Positions 26,552 through 35,760 of a stretch of 64,000 nt of DNA are shown piece after piece. Position 1 is the first letter of the stretch. Each line of letters opens with the position of its first letter. The notes beneath the pieces are model-generated. The model saw only the letters and a program-made list of their open reading frames with translations, was not told the DNA's origin and searched no databases. Origin of the DNA: an uncultured Lachnospiraceae bacterium (GTDB lineage Bacteria; Bacillota; Clostridia; Lachnospirales; Lachnospiraceae). The position numbers and the translations under genes are program-made. Where the stretch lies: assembly GCA_947625015.1 (NCBI GenBank), contig CANQMR010000001.1:163624-227623 (forward strand), in the 5' to 3' direction.

Positions 26552-28459
26552 TTAATCCTGAATCCGCTTAAACTTGTGTTCTAACTCCATTTTGGTCAGG
26601 GCAATCATTGTCGGTCTGCCATGCGGGCAGTTATAGGGATTATCGAGGGAAAGCATTTCATCAATCAACCGGTCTGCCTCCATGGTCGTAATCTCCGTAT
26701 TTCCCTTAATGGCCGCTTTGCAGGCCATGCCGGACAATTTCTCCACAAAAAAGTCCAAGCTGATTGTTCCCCGCTCCTCAGTCAGCGCATTCAACAGTTC
26801 GTCAAACAAAAGCTGCGGTTCCACGCCCATAATATCGTCCGGCACCGCCCGCACCACAATGGAATCATCTCCAAAATCCTCAATGTCAAAACCGGTCTGG
26901 GAAAATAATTCCATATGCTCTATCACCGTATTATGCTCGACGCTGTCTAAATGCAGTACCTTTGCAGGAAGAAGCTGCTGGGATAGCACCTGCTTTTTTG
27001 AAAGCTGCCGCATCAGCCGTTCAAACATCACTTTTTCATGGGCCGCATGCTGATCCACAATATAAAGCTTGTCCTCATATTCAATCAGCCAGTAGGTCTT
27101 AAATACCTGACCGATTAGACGGTGTTTTTTTCTGGCGTTCTCGGACAAAAATTGCTCTACGGGCATGGTAAGCTGTTCCGGTTTGACGCTGTCCAGTTCG
27201 GAAGGCGCACCGGGTGTCTTTACGGAAATGCTCTGCTTGTCCGGAAAGGTAGTTGCTTTCTCTGGGGAAACCTTTTGTCCGTCTGCCTCCTTAACGGCTG
27301 CGGGCGGTTCATTTTTCTTCTGCTCCTCCTGATGCTTTACAATTCCCTGCTGATACCGCATGGCTCTGGCTTCCTTCTCAAAAGGCTCCGGTACATGGCT
27401 GGTACTGCTTCTCTGGCGTTCAATGGTGATTGCCCGTTCTTCTTCGGCGCTTTTCAGCGAAACATCCTGAATCATTTCCTCGCTCAATAAAGCCTGACGG
27501 ACGCTGTCTTTTACAAAATCAAACAACTGCTCTCCGTCTGCATACTTAAATTCCATTTTTGTGGGGTGCACATTGACATCTAACTTGTTGCTGTCCAAGG
27601 TAAAATGCAGCGCCGTAAAGGGAAACTTGTGCACCATAATAAAGGATTTGTAGCCCTCCTCAATGGCCTTGGTTACAATCTGATTCCGGATAGAACGGCC
27701 GTTGACAAAATAATGTTCAAAGCTGCGGTTCCCTTTGAATATATAGGACTTGCCGATATAGCCCTCTACTGCCATGCCGCTTAAAGAACGCTTGACCGGC
27801 AACAGGTTGGCAGACACATCTTTCCCATAAATATGATAAATCACATCTTGTAGCCTGCCATTTCCTGAGGTGGCAATTTTATTACTGCCGTTGATAATGT
27901 ATTTAAAAGAGACCTCCGGGTGGGACAGGGCTAATTTTGTTATTAGCTCGGTTACATATCCCCCTTCTGTCATAGCGGTTTTTAAAAATTTTTTTCTGGC
28001 GGGTACATTGTAAAACAGATTGCGCACGATAACCGTAGTCCCGGCAGGGGCCCCGATTTCCTCCTTTGCAATCTCCTTGCTGCCATGGATTTCATACCGG
28101 ATTCCCGTAAGCTCATGGGCTGTCTTTGTAATACACTCCACCTGGGCTACCGCCGCAATACTGGCTAAAGCCTCGCCCCGGAAACCTAAGGAGCGCACGC
28201 TTAACAAATCTTCTATGGTCATAATCTTGCTGGTGGCATGGCGGATAAATGCGGCAGGCACTTCTTCTTTTGCAATGCCTGCCCCGTTATCCGTAATCCG
28301 GATAAAGGAGATTCCGCCGTCCTTAATCTCTACGGTAACGGCTGTAGCTCCGGCGTCAATGGCATTTTCCACTAACTCCTTTACTACGGAGGAAGGCCGT
28401 TCGACAACCTCTCCAGCGGCAATCTTATTTATCGTTGCTTGGTCTAAAATCTTTATCAT
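26552..28459 (-). CDS. mutL: DNA mismatch repair protein MutL
   Basis: GEVVERPSSVVKELVENAIDAGA, DNGAGI, GFRGEALASI; C-terminal QHAAHEKVMFERL and CPHGRPT. Confidence 0.97.
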   Translation of the reverse strand: MIKILDQATINKIAAGEVVERPSSVVKELVENAIDAGATAVTVEIKDGGISFIRITDNGAGIAKEEVPAAFIRHATSKIMTIEDLLSVRSLGFRGEALASIAAVAQVECITKTAHELTGIRYEIHGSKEIAKEEIGAPAGTTVIVRNLFYNVPARKKFLKTAMTEGGYVTELITKLALSHPEVSFKYIINGSNKIATSGNGRLQDVIYHIYGKDVSANLLPVKRSLSGMAVEGYIGKSYIFKGNRSFEHYFVNGRSIRNQIVTKAIEEGYKSFIMVHKFPFTALHFTLDSNKLDVNVHPTKMEFKYADGEQLFDFVKDSVRQALLSEEMIQDVSLKSAEEERAITIERQRSSTSHVPEPFEKEARAMRYQQGIVKHQEEQKKNEPPAAVKEADGQKVSPEKATTFPDKQSISVKTPGAPSELDSVKPEQLTMPVEQFLSENARKKHRLIGQVFKTYWLIEYEDKLYIVDQHAAHEKVMFERLMRQLSKKQVLSQQLLPAKVLHLDSVEHNTVIEHMELFSQTGFDIEDFGDDSIVVRAVPDDIMGVEPQLLFDELLNALTEERGTISLDFFVEKLSGMACKAAIKGNTEITTMEADRLIDEMLSLDNPYNCPHGRPTMIALTKMELEHKFKRIQD

Positions 28460-28541
28460 TTGTCAACTCCTATTATCATCAGTTATCTATCTGAAAACAA
28501 GTACATCTGCTATCTCCTTTTAGGGATTATTGGATACATTT

Positions 28542-28952
28542 TTATTCGATAACCAATTTCGCATAGGTTTCTCCGTCTTCTTCGCAATCCTTGTTGTATA
28601 CATGTTTTCCTATGATACTTCGCAATTCTTTAATATCGTCGATTTCCTCAGAGGCAAATTCAAGATAACACACTTTCGAATCGGAAACATTTAAATCTTC
28701 ATAAAAATCAGAAATATAGCAACAAAATTCATCTAATAAATCTTCTAAAGGATACTGGGAAATATCATCGGCATAATTTCCTTCTTCATACTCCGGCTCC
28801 TGTTCAAACGATAAGGAGGTTACATATAGTACTTCCTCTCCTTCCTTATATTCATAGATTTCCGGTTCGACTTCGTTATATTTTCGTTTTTTAAACAGGG
28901 AAAGCCCTTTCTTTAAATATTTTTCTGCCTTATAGTTTTTAATATTTTTCAT
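28542..28952 (-). CDS. Hypothetical acidic protein
   Basis: Intact ORF; MKNIKNYKAEKYL start after GAGGA. No family recognised. Confidence 0.5.
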   Translation of the reverse strand: MKNIKNYKAEKYLKKGLSLFKKRKYNEVEPEIYEYKEGEEVLYVTSLSFEQEPEYEEGNYADDISQYPLEDLLDEFCCYISDFYEDLNVSDSKVCYLEFASEEIDDIKELRSIIGKHVYNKDCEEDGETYAKLVIE

Positions 28953-29007
28953 TCGATTCCTCCTGGTATTTTTAATATAAATCTTTTGAATAATACATTT
29001 TTTCTCC

Positions 29008-29535
29008 TCACTTTTCAAGTAAAAACACAGTTAAATCTTCATAAGGATTGGTTTTAGCCAGCCCCAACGCCGTAACCTGTCCGGAAAATGCGCCGAACTG
29101 GTGCTGCAACACAGAAAACGCCTCCTTCATTTCCTCCTTGGAGAGCTTCTTTCCCATCGTAGCATGGGGAAACCATGAAAAGGGCTGATAATACCGGCTT
29201 ATGGTGATATCCTGAATCTGTATCAGACTATCATAAATCTGTTGGGACAGGGATTGCAGATATACATTCAGCACAGGCGCTAAATAGATAACGGAGGGGA
29301 AAAAAGTACCGACGCTTACCCATTGTAAAGTACCTACAGATAATCTCTCCGCTGCTTTTTCCAATAACCGGACTGCCTCTGTTTCCCGATTGGTTTCAAA
29401 GGCGGACAGGGTAATGTGGGGCGGAACATGGTTATCCGTCATATAGGTATTCCCGATTTTTGCCGCAAGCTGATTTATATATTGCGTGAGCCTGTTGTTG
29501 GTGTTATCGTCAAAATACGCAGATATCAGATACAT
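29008..29535 (-). CDS. 2'-5' RNA ligase-family (2H phosphoesterase-like) protein
   Basis: Two HxT-like motifs: PPHITLSAFE and FPHATMGKKL. Confidence 0.85.
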   Translation of the reverse strand: MYLISAYFDDNTNNRLTQYINQLAAKIGNTYMTDNHVPPHITLSAFETNRETEAVRLLEKAAERLSVGTLQWVSVGTFFPSVIYLAPVLNVYLQSLSQQIYDSLIQIQDITISRYYQPFSWFPHATMGKKLSKEEMKEAFSVLQHQFGAFSGQVTALGLAKTNPYEDLTVFLLEK

Positions 29536-29712
29536 ATTTTCTTCTTCCTTCAAAAAATATTAGCTAAACTAAAACTTTCCTTTCGCTTTACATTTACAGA
29601 CGACAAAGCATAATATATTCTTCCTTTGATATTTTCCTGATTGTATACTCCATAACCGCCTCCTCCTACTGTTCTTTCAAAAAGGCCTTTATAAACTGAA
29701 ATTTGGGTGCGA

Positions 29713-30522
29713 CTATGCATTATCGCTTTTAGTTGTTTTCTGAATAATACATACACCTATAATAAATACACATACAAAAAATATTACCAATCCCCAGAAT
29801 ATACCACCTGAAATATCAAGTTTGTTGTAGAGGATAAATTCCGGCAAATTTGCAACGGCATGAGCAATAATACATACCCATAACGACTTAAACTTATAGA
29901 ATATATATCCAAATACCAACGCCATCAATACCGCACCAATTACCAATACAATCCCACCTGCCATTAAATGCATTAGCCCAAATAAAATGGAACTTATTAT
30001 AATAGCGGTTACTGCATTTGTTGTCTTGTCAACTCTTGTATAAACAATTCCTCTAAGTGCAATCTCCTCTGCAATAGGAGCGATTACCAACAAATTAACC
30101 ACCATCATTATAGTGCCAAACAATGGAACTATTTCGTTATAAAAAATAACCGATTTCGATATCATCAATGAGTTTTCTATTGATGTGTTATATGTACATA
30201 ATGCAAACAAGAATGAAAATGAAAATGCTATCACTGATGCTAGAACAACATTTTTTGAGTCAAAATGATTAAGTTTCCATTCTTGTTTAACTTGCTTTTT
30301 GCGTAGTTTGAAAACAAGATACAGAACTAACACTGTTAGTATGCCCGAAATTACAGTCATTCCTAAAATATTATTATTAGCAAATTCCATAATCAAAGTT
30401 TCATCATTAAGACCTTTTGCCGCACCTATTGCACAAAATACTATAGATAACAGCACTTGTAAAATCATTGTCAATCCAAAATACAGAACAAAATAAGCAA
30501 TCGCTTTCCATATACCCTTCAT
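29713..30522 (-). CDS. CPBP-family intramembrane protease
   Basis: EEIALRGIVYTRV and SILFGLMHLMAG motifs in a polytopic protein. Confidence 0.88.
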   Translation of the reverse strand: MKGIWKAIAYFVLYFGLTMILQVLLSIVFCAIGAAKGLNDETLIMEFANNNILGMTVISGILTVLVLYLVFKLRKKQVKQEWKLNHFDSKNVVLASVIAFSFSFLFALCTYNTSIENSLMISKSVIFYNEIVPLFGTIMMVVNLLVIAPIAEEIALRGIVYTRVDKTTNAVTAIIISSILFGLMHLMAGGIVLVIGAVLMALVFGYIFYKFKSLWVCIIAHAVANLPEFILYNKLDISGGIFWGLVIFFVCVFIIGVCIIQKTTKSDNA

Positions 30523-30587
30523 ATTTTCAATCCTTTCGTTGTCAATGCAATCTTACTAACAAATTATAGTCTCCCAATATCAACCCA

Positions 30588-30635
30588 AAAATCCCGATTT
30601 TTTGTTCTCTGCAACTTTCCGTTAAATGGAAATTT
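30588..30635. repeat. Intergenic hairpin repeat, copy A
   Basis: AATCCCGATTTTTTGTTCTCTGCAACTTTCCGTTAAATGGAAATTTA; closely matches copy C. Confidence 0.7.
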
Positions 30636-30636
30636 A

Positions 30637-30870
30637 TCAATCTGGAAAATGTTCGTTGATTTCATCAAGTAAATGGATTGCTTTGTATGCCTTATTGCAA
30701 TTCTTACACTGCCAATCACAAACGCTTTTCTTTGCTTTCTTATGTAGCAGTTCAAGTTCATTTCCACATATTGGGCACTCTGCTTTTTGCTGCTCCCATA
30801 GTTTTTTAAGGAAAGCCAGTGCTTCATTTCTGGTTTTGAAATTAAGCTCTTTCAACATTACTCTTTTCAT
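30637..30870 (-). CDS. Small zinc-ribbon protein
   Basis: CPIC...CKNC Cys pairs; MKRVMLKELNF start after GGAGG. Confidence 0.6.
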   Translation of the reverse strand: MKRVMLKELNFKTRNEALAFLKKLWEQQKAECPICGNELELLHKKAKKSVCDWQCKNCNKAYKAIHLLDEINEHFPD

Positions 30871-30881
30871 ATAACCTCCAC

Positions 30882-30930
30882 TAAATCCCGATTTTCGGTC
30901 TGTTCCACTCCGGACAAATGGGAAGTTATA
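30882..30930. repeat. Intergenic hairpin repeat, copy B (divergent)
   Basis: AAATCCCGATTTTCGGTCTGTTCCACTCCGGACAAATGGGAAGTTA. Confidence 0.55.
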
Positions 30931-31708
30931 TATCAACAACAATTTCGGAAACCGCTACCAAGGTAGCTTCTCCACTAATGATAATCCGGTTGTTTCTCTC
31001 TATTCTACAATGCAGATAACCACCACGCTTCGATGCCTGGTAAGCATAAATTTTCTCTTTATTCAGCTGTTTTGCCCAGAATGCAGCAATTTGGCAATGT
31101 GCTGAACCACAAACAGGATCTTCCGCAATATTTAATTTCGGGCAAAAGCTACGAGACACACAGTCTGTTTCTGTTCCGTATGCTGTAGCATTTTGAATTC
31201 GCCCCTCAATGCCCGTCAAAAGCATCTGATCCGGATTCATATTTCTAACAGTATCTTCAGAATCAAAAACGCAGACTAAATCAAGTCCAAGTACCGCTTT
31301 AACTGGACGCACTCCAAATGCCTTTTCCATCGCATCCGTAACTGGAATTTCTTTCAATTCGTAAGCTGGGAAATCCATTTCATACAGATTTCCCTCACGT
31401 TGAATCGTCAACTCACCACTGAGCGTGTTGAATTTTACTTTGCTGCTATCTGGTTCATAGAAGTTAAGAATCACAAATGATGATGCCAGCGTCGCATGAC
31501 CACATAGCTCAACTTCCGTGCCCGGTGTAAACCAGCGCAGATGATAGCCTTTCTCTTCTTTCACAATAAAAGCAGTTTCTGACAGATTGTTTTCCATAGC
31601 CAGTTTCATCATAGTTTCTTCAGATGGCCAGCTTTCCATAACGCAGACAGCAGCCGGATTGCCCGAAAAAGGCTTATTAGTAAATGCATCCACGATATAT
31701 TGTTTCAT
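30926..31708 (-). CDS. PhzF-family isomerase
   Basis: DAFTNKPFSGNPAAVC, LSETAFIV, LCGHATLAS, DPVCGSAHCQIA. Confidence 0.95.
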   Translation of the reverse strand: MKQYIVDAFTNKPFSGNPAAVCVMESWPSEETMMKLAMENNLSETAFIVKEEKGYHLRWFTPGTEVELCGHATLASSFVILNFYEPDSSKVKFNTLSGELTIQREGNLYEMDFPAYELKEIPVTDAMEKAFGVRPVKAVLGLDLVCVFDSEDTVRNMNPDQMLLTGIEGRIQNATAYGTETDCVSRSFCPKLNIAEDPVCGSAHCQIAAFWAKQLNKEKIYAYQASKRGGYLHCRIERNNRIIISGEATLVAVSEIVVDI

Positions 31709-31723
31709 TATGTTCTCCTCCAC

Positions 31724-31771
31724 AAATAGCGATTTTTCGTTCTCCGCAACTTCCCGTCAAACGGGAAATTA
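31724..31771. repeat. Intergenic hairpin repeat, copy C
   Basis: GCGATTTTTCGTTCTCCGCAACTTCCCGTCAAACGGGAAATTAA with TTCCCGT/ACGGGAA stem. Confidence 0.7.
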
Positions 31772-32146
31772 ACGGCGAATCCCATTTTTATCAAATGTCT
31801 TTTTCAGTGCAGCCTCTGTGGGGAAAATTGCCCCAATAAGCGGAACAAGCTGCACGATACAAACAATGTCTCCAACAGTCCCGATTATATCCGTTCCTTT
31901 GTCAAACACAAATATTAAGGGGATAACAGATAATGGTAATAATACCAATCCGCATTTGAGCCATAGCCTTCCGCAATACTTATGCGCAAATTCCCATGTA
32001 TCTTTGTTTTTCATTGACATCGTTGTTCTATATCCAAATACGGGGTTAATATTGCGGGGAGATTTTGTTATGAACAGTTTACCCAAAGCAATCATTGTCA
32101 ATGGAATAAGTAAATCCATCAACAACATAAATATCCAAAATCCCAT
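31769..32146 (-). CDS. SdpI-family membrane protein
   Basis: GYRTTMSMKNKDTWEFAHKYCGRLW signature. Confidence 0.8.
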   Translation of the reverse strand: MGFWIFMLLMDLLIPLTMIALGKLFITKSPRNINPVFGYRTTMSMKNKDTWEFAHKYCGRLWLKCGLVLLPLSVIPLIFVFDKGTDIIGTVGDIVCIVQLVPLIGAIFPTEAALKKTFDKNGIRR

Positions 32147-32182
32147 TCATTTATCCTCCTTTGTAAACACCGATTTGTATTA

Positions 32183-32818
32183 CTATATTTTTTTAATCGG
32201 GTGTCTTATAACTGTCTTCAGTTTACTTACATCGCATCTTCTTGGATCGCTTAAATATATTTCGTGGTGATATCTGGTATCGGTTATATCTAAATCATAG
32301 CCATTTTCTTTCATATATTCATGCATTAAATTAACCGTTGCAGGTTCATTATCATAACTGCCAATATGCATACATTGAACGCAAACGCCCTCATTATAAG
32401 TTAAAAAATGAACTTTTGAAAAATCCTGTTTTTTCTTTTTCGTTGCCTCTTGAATTGCCCAGTTAAAATCTTCTTTCTTTACAAAATCAGGCAATCGAAT
32501 TAATGATATAAAATGCAGTGCCTCTTTGTTGCTGTAATTAATGCCGTCTTTCATATCATCCTGCCACCAAAAGCCCTCTAATGGCGGAACAACATATTCA
32601 AAATATCCATCTATTTTATGCGTCCCTTTGTGACTCATTTTTATCGTAAAGGCTATTCCATAAAGTAAGCCTATGGAATCCTTATATTCACCATTTTCAT
32701 CATTTGGATTTCCTTTTCCTGTTACTGCTATGTAATTCATTTCAGGTATTTCTATAATGCCGGGTTTGTTCTTTGGCATATAAAATTCCTTATATTCTTT
32801 CTTGTAATCAAAAGCCAT
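32183..32818 (-). CDS. GyrI-like small-molecule-binding domain protein
   Basis: IIEIPEMNYIAVTGKGNPN...LYGIAFTIKMSHKG...YEVVPPLEGFW-like arrangement. Confidence 0.85.
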   Translation of the reverse strand: MAFDYKKEYKEFYMPKNKPGIIEIPEMNYIAVTGKGNPNDENGEYKDSIGLLYGIAFTIKMSHKGTHKIDGYFEYVVPPLEGFWWQDDMKDGINYSNKEALHFISLIRLPDFVKKEDFNWAIQEATKKKKQDFSKVHFLTYNEGVCVQCMHIGSYDNEPATVNLMHEYMKENGYDLDITDTRYHHEIYLSDPRRCDVSKLKTVIRHPIKKI

Positions 32819-32852
32819 GTTCGTATCTCCAATCCTTTCATAAATCTCCAAT

Positions 32853-33659
32853 TTAACGCTTAAAATATTCTAAGACTTTTTCATTAAAATCTTTTGCTTC
32901 TTCATAAACTGCGTGTCCATATTCTTCATATAAATATAGTTCACTATTGCTAATCCTGTCCGCTATTTCCTTTGAAGAATTTACACCCACAATGCAATCT
33001 TGTTTCCCTCCAATTACGAATGTAGGGCATTTAATTTTATCTAAATCACCATATACATTATGAGTTAAACAAGAATTAGCTTGAATAATAAATCTTTCAT
33101 AATCTTTGGGTTTAGAAAATCTCCATAGAATATTATAGTATTTTCTGTATTTCTCCAAATATTTTTCACTATAAGATTTTTCGGCTGTATCTATAAATAT
33201 ATTTTTAAAATCCTTTCTTTTTGCTAACTGAATCCATTTTCCGACAACGCTGTTTATCAATTCATTCGTCTTTGAAGATGTTACTGCTAAAACCAATTTA
33301 TTTACTTTTTCCGGATTGCGGATTGCCACACATTGTGCTATCATTCCACCTTGAGAAACTCCTAATATATCAGCATTTGATATATTCAATAAATTCATTG
33401 CCGCAACTATATCTTGTGCCATATTTCCTGTTGTAAAGCCGCTTGCTAAATGATTTCTTCTACTAAACACATAAACCGTATATTCTTTGGCAAATTGTTT
33501 ATACATAAATGCAAGTGGAATAGCCATACCCTTAACAGTTCTTAATCCATCTCCGAGCCCTGGTATGATAATTAGATTTTTATTTCCTATACCAAAACTT
33601 ACATAATCCATATCACTTTGTTCTATTTTTATATTATTATTTTTTGCATTATAAAACAT
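32853..33659 (-). CDS. Alpha/beta hydrolase
   Basis: IIPGLGDG, GVSQGGMIAQ nucleophile elbow, C-terminal EYGHAVYEEA. Confidence 0.9.
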   Translation of the reverse strand: MFYNAKNNNIKIEQSDMDYVSFGIGNKNLIIIPGLGDGLRTVKGMAIPLAFMYKQFAKEYTVYVFSRRNHLASGFTTGNMAQDIVAAMNLLNISNADILGVSQGGMIAQCVAIRNPEKVNKLVLAVTSSKTNELINSVVGKWIQLAKRKDFKNIFIDTAEKSYSEKYLEKYRKYYNILWRFSKPKDYERFIIQANSCLTHNVYGDLDKIKCPTFVIGGKQDCIVGVNSSKEIADRISNSELYLYEEYGHAVYEEAKDFNEKVLEYFKR

Positions 33660-33708
33660 TTACTTCTTCTCTCAAATTACTATTTATCTGACTCATACAA
33701 ATTGTAAT

Positions 33709-34473
33709 TTATCTTGCTCTTTTCATAATATAAAAACTATATATTCCAAGTAATATATAAGTTGGTAAAATGATATATAAACTTATACTAGGATAAGTTG
33801 TAATGCTTGTAAAACAATATGGTAATGCACACACGTCTATTATAAAATGCAGAATAATTGGTAACCACAAATTATTTGTTTTCTTATATATTGCTCCAAA
33901 ATATAAGCCCATAGCAATAGTCCATACTACTTTTGTAATTATAATAAGTATTGGTTGTCCTAGAACTCCAAATATATGTCCTAATCCAAAAATAACCGAT
34001 GATAGAATAATTGCTACAATAGTATTGTTTTTCTTTTTATAACATATTTTTTCAATAAGATTTAATAATAAACCTCTCACATATAATTCTTCAACTATTG
34101 AAACACCTATATAATATATAATTCCCTCAATTAAAACTTTACATATTGTTGGACTATAATTAAAAGGTTTTAATCCTATATAAAATGCAATTCCTGATAT
34201 AATACCTACTACAATTCCAACTATTCCATATTTTTTTATTCCATTTTTCAACCCATTTTTATTAAGTCCTAACTTCCAATTAGGGCAAAGATACTTTAGT
34301 GTAAAAAATGCAATTACTCCAATAATTATAAAATTAACCATTAAAGTCCAATAAAATGGTGTAATATCTAAAATTTCGATATTTATAAATAATGCACTAG
34401 GTAATCCACTTATATCCATAAATGCTAATAATATTGTGAGAATACTAATTATAATTAACTCTTTCTTTTTCAT
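33709..34473 (-). CDS. CPBP-family intramembrane protease
   Basis: EELYVRGLLLN and IFGLGHIFG motifs. Confidence 0.88.
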   Translation of the reverse strand: MKKKELIIISILTILLAFMDISGLPSALFINIEILDITPFYWTLMVNFIIIGVIAFFTLKYLCPNWKLGLNKNGLKNGIKKYGIVGIVVGIISGIAFYIGLKPFNYSPTICKVLIEGIIYYIGVSIVEELYVRGLLLNLIEKICYKKKNNTIVAIILSSVIFGLGHIFGVLGQPILIIITKVVWTIAMGLYFGAIYKKTNNLWLPIILHFIIDVCALPYCFTSITTYPSISLYIILPTYILLGIYSFYIMKRAR

Positions 34474-34654
34474 ATTTACCTACTTTCAAATTGACTATCT
34501 AATTTTTGTCAAGTCTTTTTTTACCAAATTACTATTTGTTTTACTTTTCAAATTTTTTATTATACAATTAAAATAATAATTGCTGTTCCGTAACTAATCC
34601 CTAATTCTTCCCACATAATATATTTCTCTCTTTCAAACTTTTTCATATTTATTA

Positions 34655-34822
34655 CTATTTATCTATGTTTTTATCTTTAATAAAAATCCCCACGCCCATA
34701 AAAATTGCGCTAACAATCCCTAATAAAACTACGCTTGTATTTGATAATTGAATATTGAGATAATTTGATAATATTATAAATACTAAAATTAAATAGCCTA
34801 TAACTGAAAATAACTTTCCCAT
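34655..34822 (-). CDS. Small two-TM membrane protein, 55 aa (not in supplied ORF track)
   Basis: Translated by hand: MGKLFSVIGYLILVFIILSNYLNIQLSNTSVVLLGIVSAIFMGVGIFIKDKNIDK*. GGAAGGAG upstream of the ATG. Confidence 0.6.
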   Translation of the reverse strand: MGKLFSVIGYLILVFIILSNYLNIQLSNTSVVLLGIVSAIFMGVGIFIKDKNIDK

Positions 34823-34848
34823 ATAATTCAAAAGCTCCTTCCCTTTGT

Positions 34849-35625
34849 CTATAGATCAAATAAATCTGGATTTATTAATGGTACAATTAATTCACAAATT
34901 TCGCCATCTGAATCATACCCCCAATAACTTTGATAAAATCCATCGCCAAATCCACTAGTTACCATAACCAATTTATTTTTTGTTTTTGGATTTTCCCATT
35001 CTATGAAATCACCATCTGGTCTTTGATATTGTGGTAGTTTTTCATAACTTTCTTTGAAAAATTCAGCAAAATAATCATCATAGTGATTTCCATCTGGATT
35101 ATCCTTATGCCAATCATTTATAAAATCCTTATATTCTTTTGCAACTTGTTCATCGCAAATAGAAATCATACCTGCATCAACTGGAAATCCACTTAATACT
35201 CCATCTTTTCCAACAAATGCTGCACTTTCTTTGGTAGGATTAGCTAACTTATATAATACTGCTTCTGTTTTCTTTGTTTTCAATCTAGCAGTACACATAC
35301 GAACACCTAACTCATTACTTCTACAAATGGAAATTTCGATTGGATATTCTCCAACTGGCACCTGAATATTAAGAACTGGACTTAATTCATTTGATGGTAA
35401 ATACGCAAGAGGATCTGCAACAATTATTCTACCTGTAGGACAATTAATTTTTCCAATTGTTAAATAAAATCTTGTATCACTTTTAACAAATTGCCTTTTT
35501 ATAACATCAATATTTTTTTCAATATTAGAAATATACTTTAAATTAGCTTCAAATACTTTTTGAATATCAATTTGTGTATTTTGTTTTTTATCTATATTTT
35601 TCTTCTTTTTATTAAATATTCCCAT
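34849..35625 (-). CDS. DUF4241-like protein
   Basis: GRIIVADPLAYL...FPVDAGMISICDEQ...VTSGFGDGFYQSYWGYDSDGEICELIV. Confidence 0.85.
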   Translation of the reverse strand: MGIFNKKKKNIDKKQNTQIDIQKVFEANLKYISNIEKNIDVIKRQFVKSDTRFYLTIGKINCPTGRIIVADPLAYLPSNELSPVLNIQVPVGEYPIEISICRSNELGVRMCTARLKTKKTEAVLYKLANPTKESAAFVGKDGVLSGFPVDAGMISICDEQVAKEYKDFINDWHKDNPDGNHYDDYFAEFFKESYEKLPQYQRPDGDFIEWENPKTKNKLVMVTSGFGDGFYQSYWGYDSDGEICELIVPLINPDLFDL

Positions 35626-35670
35626 TATTTTTCACTCCTTATATTTTTAATAATTACATACACAAAATTC

Positions 35671-35725
35671 CTATTTATCTTTAATAAAATTCCTGCCACC
35701 ATAAAAATTGCACTAATTTTAGCTC
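35671..35725 (-). pseudogene. 3' remnant of a homologue of the 55-aa small membrane protein
   Basis: TATCTTTAATAAAATTCCTGCCACCATAAAAATTGCACTAA closely matches 34661-34710 (TATCTTTAATAAAAATCCCCACGCCCATAAAAATTGCGCTAA). Confidence 0.5.
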
Positions 35726-35760
35726 ATCGCAATAGGTGTATTTATTGAAATAGTTCCTGA

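Noticed and set aside
30588-31771. Considered as integron attC sites
   Set aside because: Lacks recognisable RYYYAAC/GTTRRRY core boxes and no integron integrase is present; reported as an unclassified repeat.
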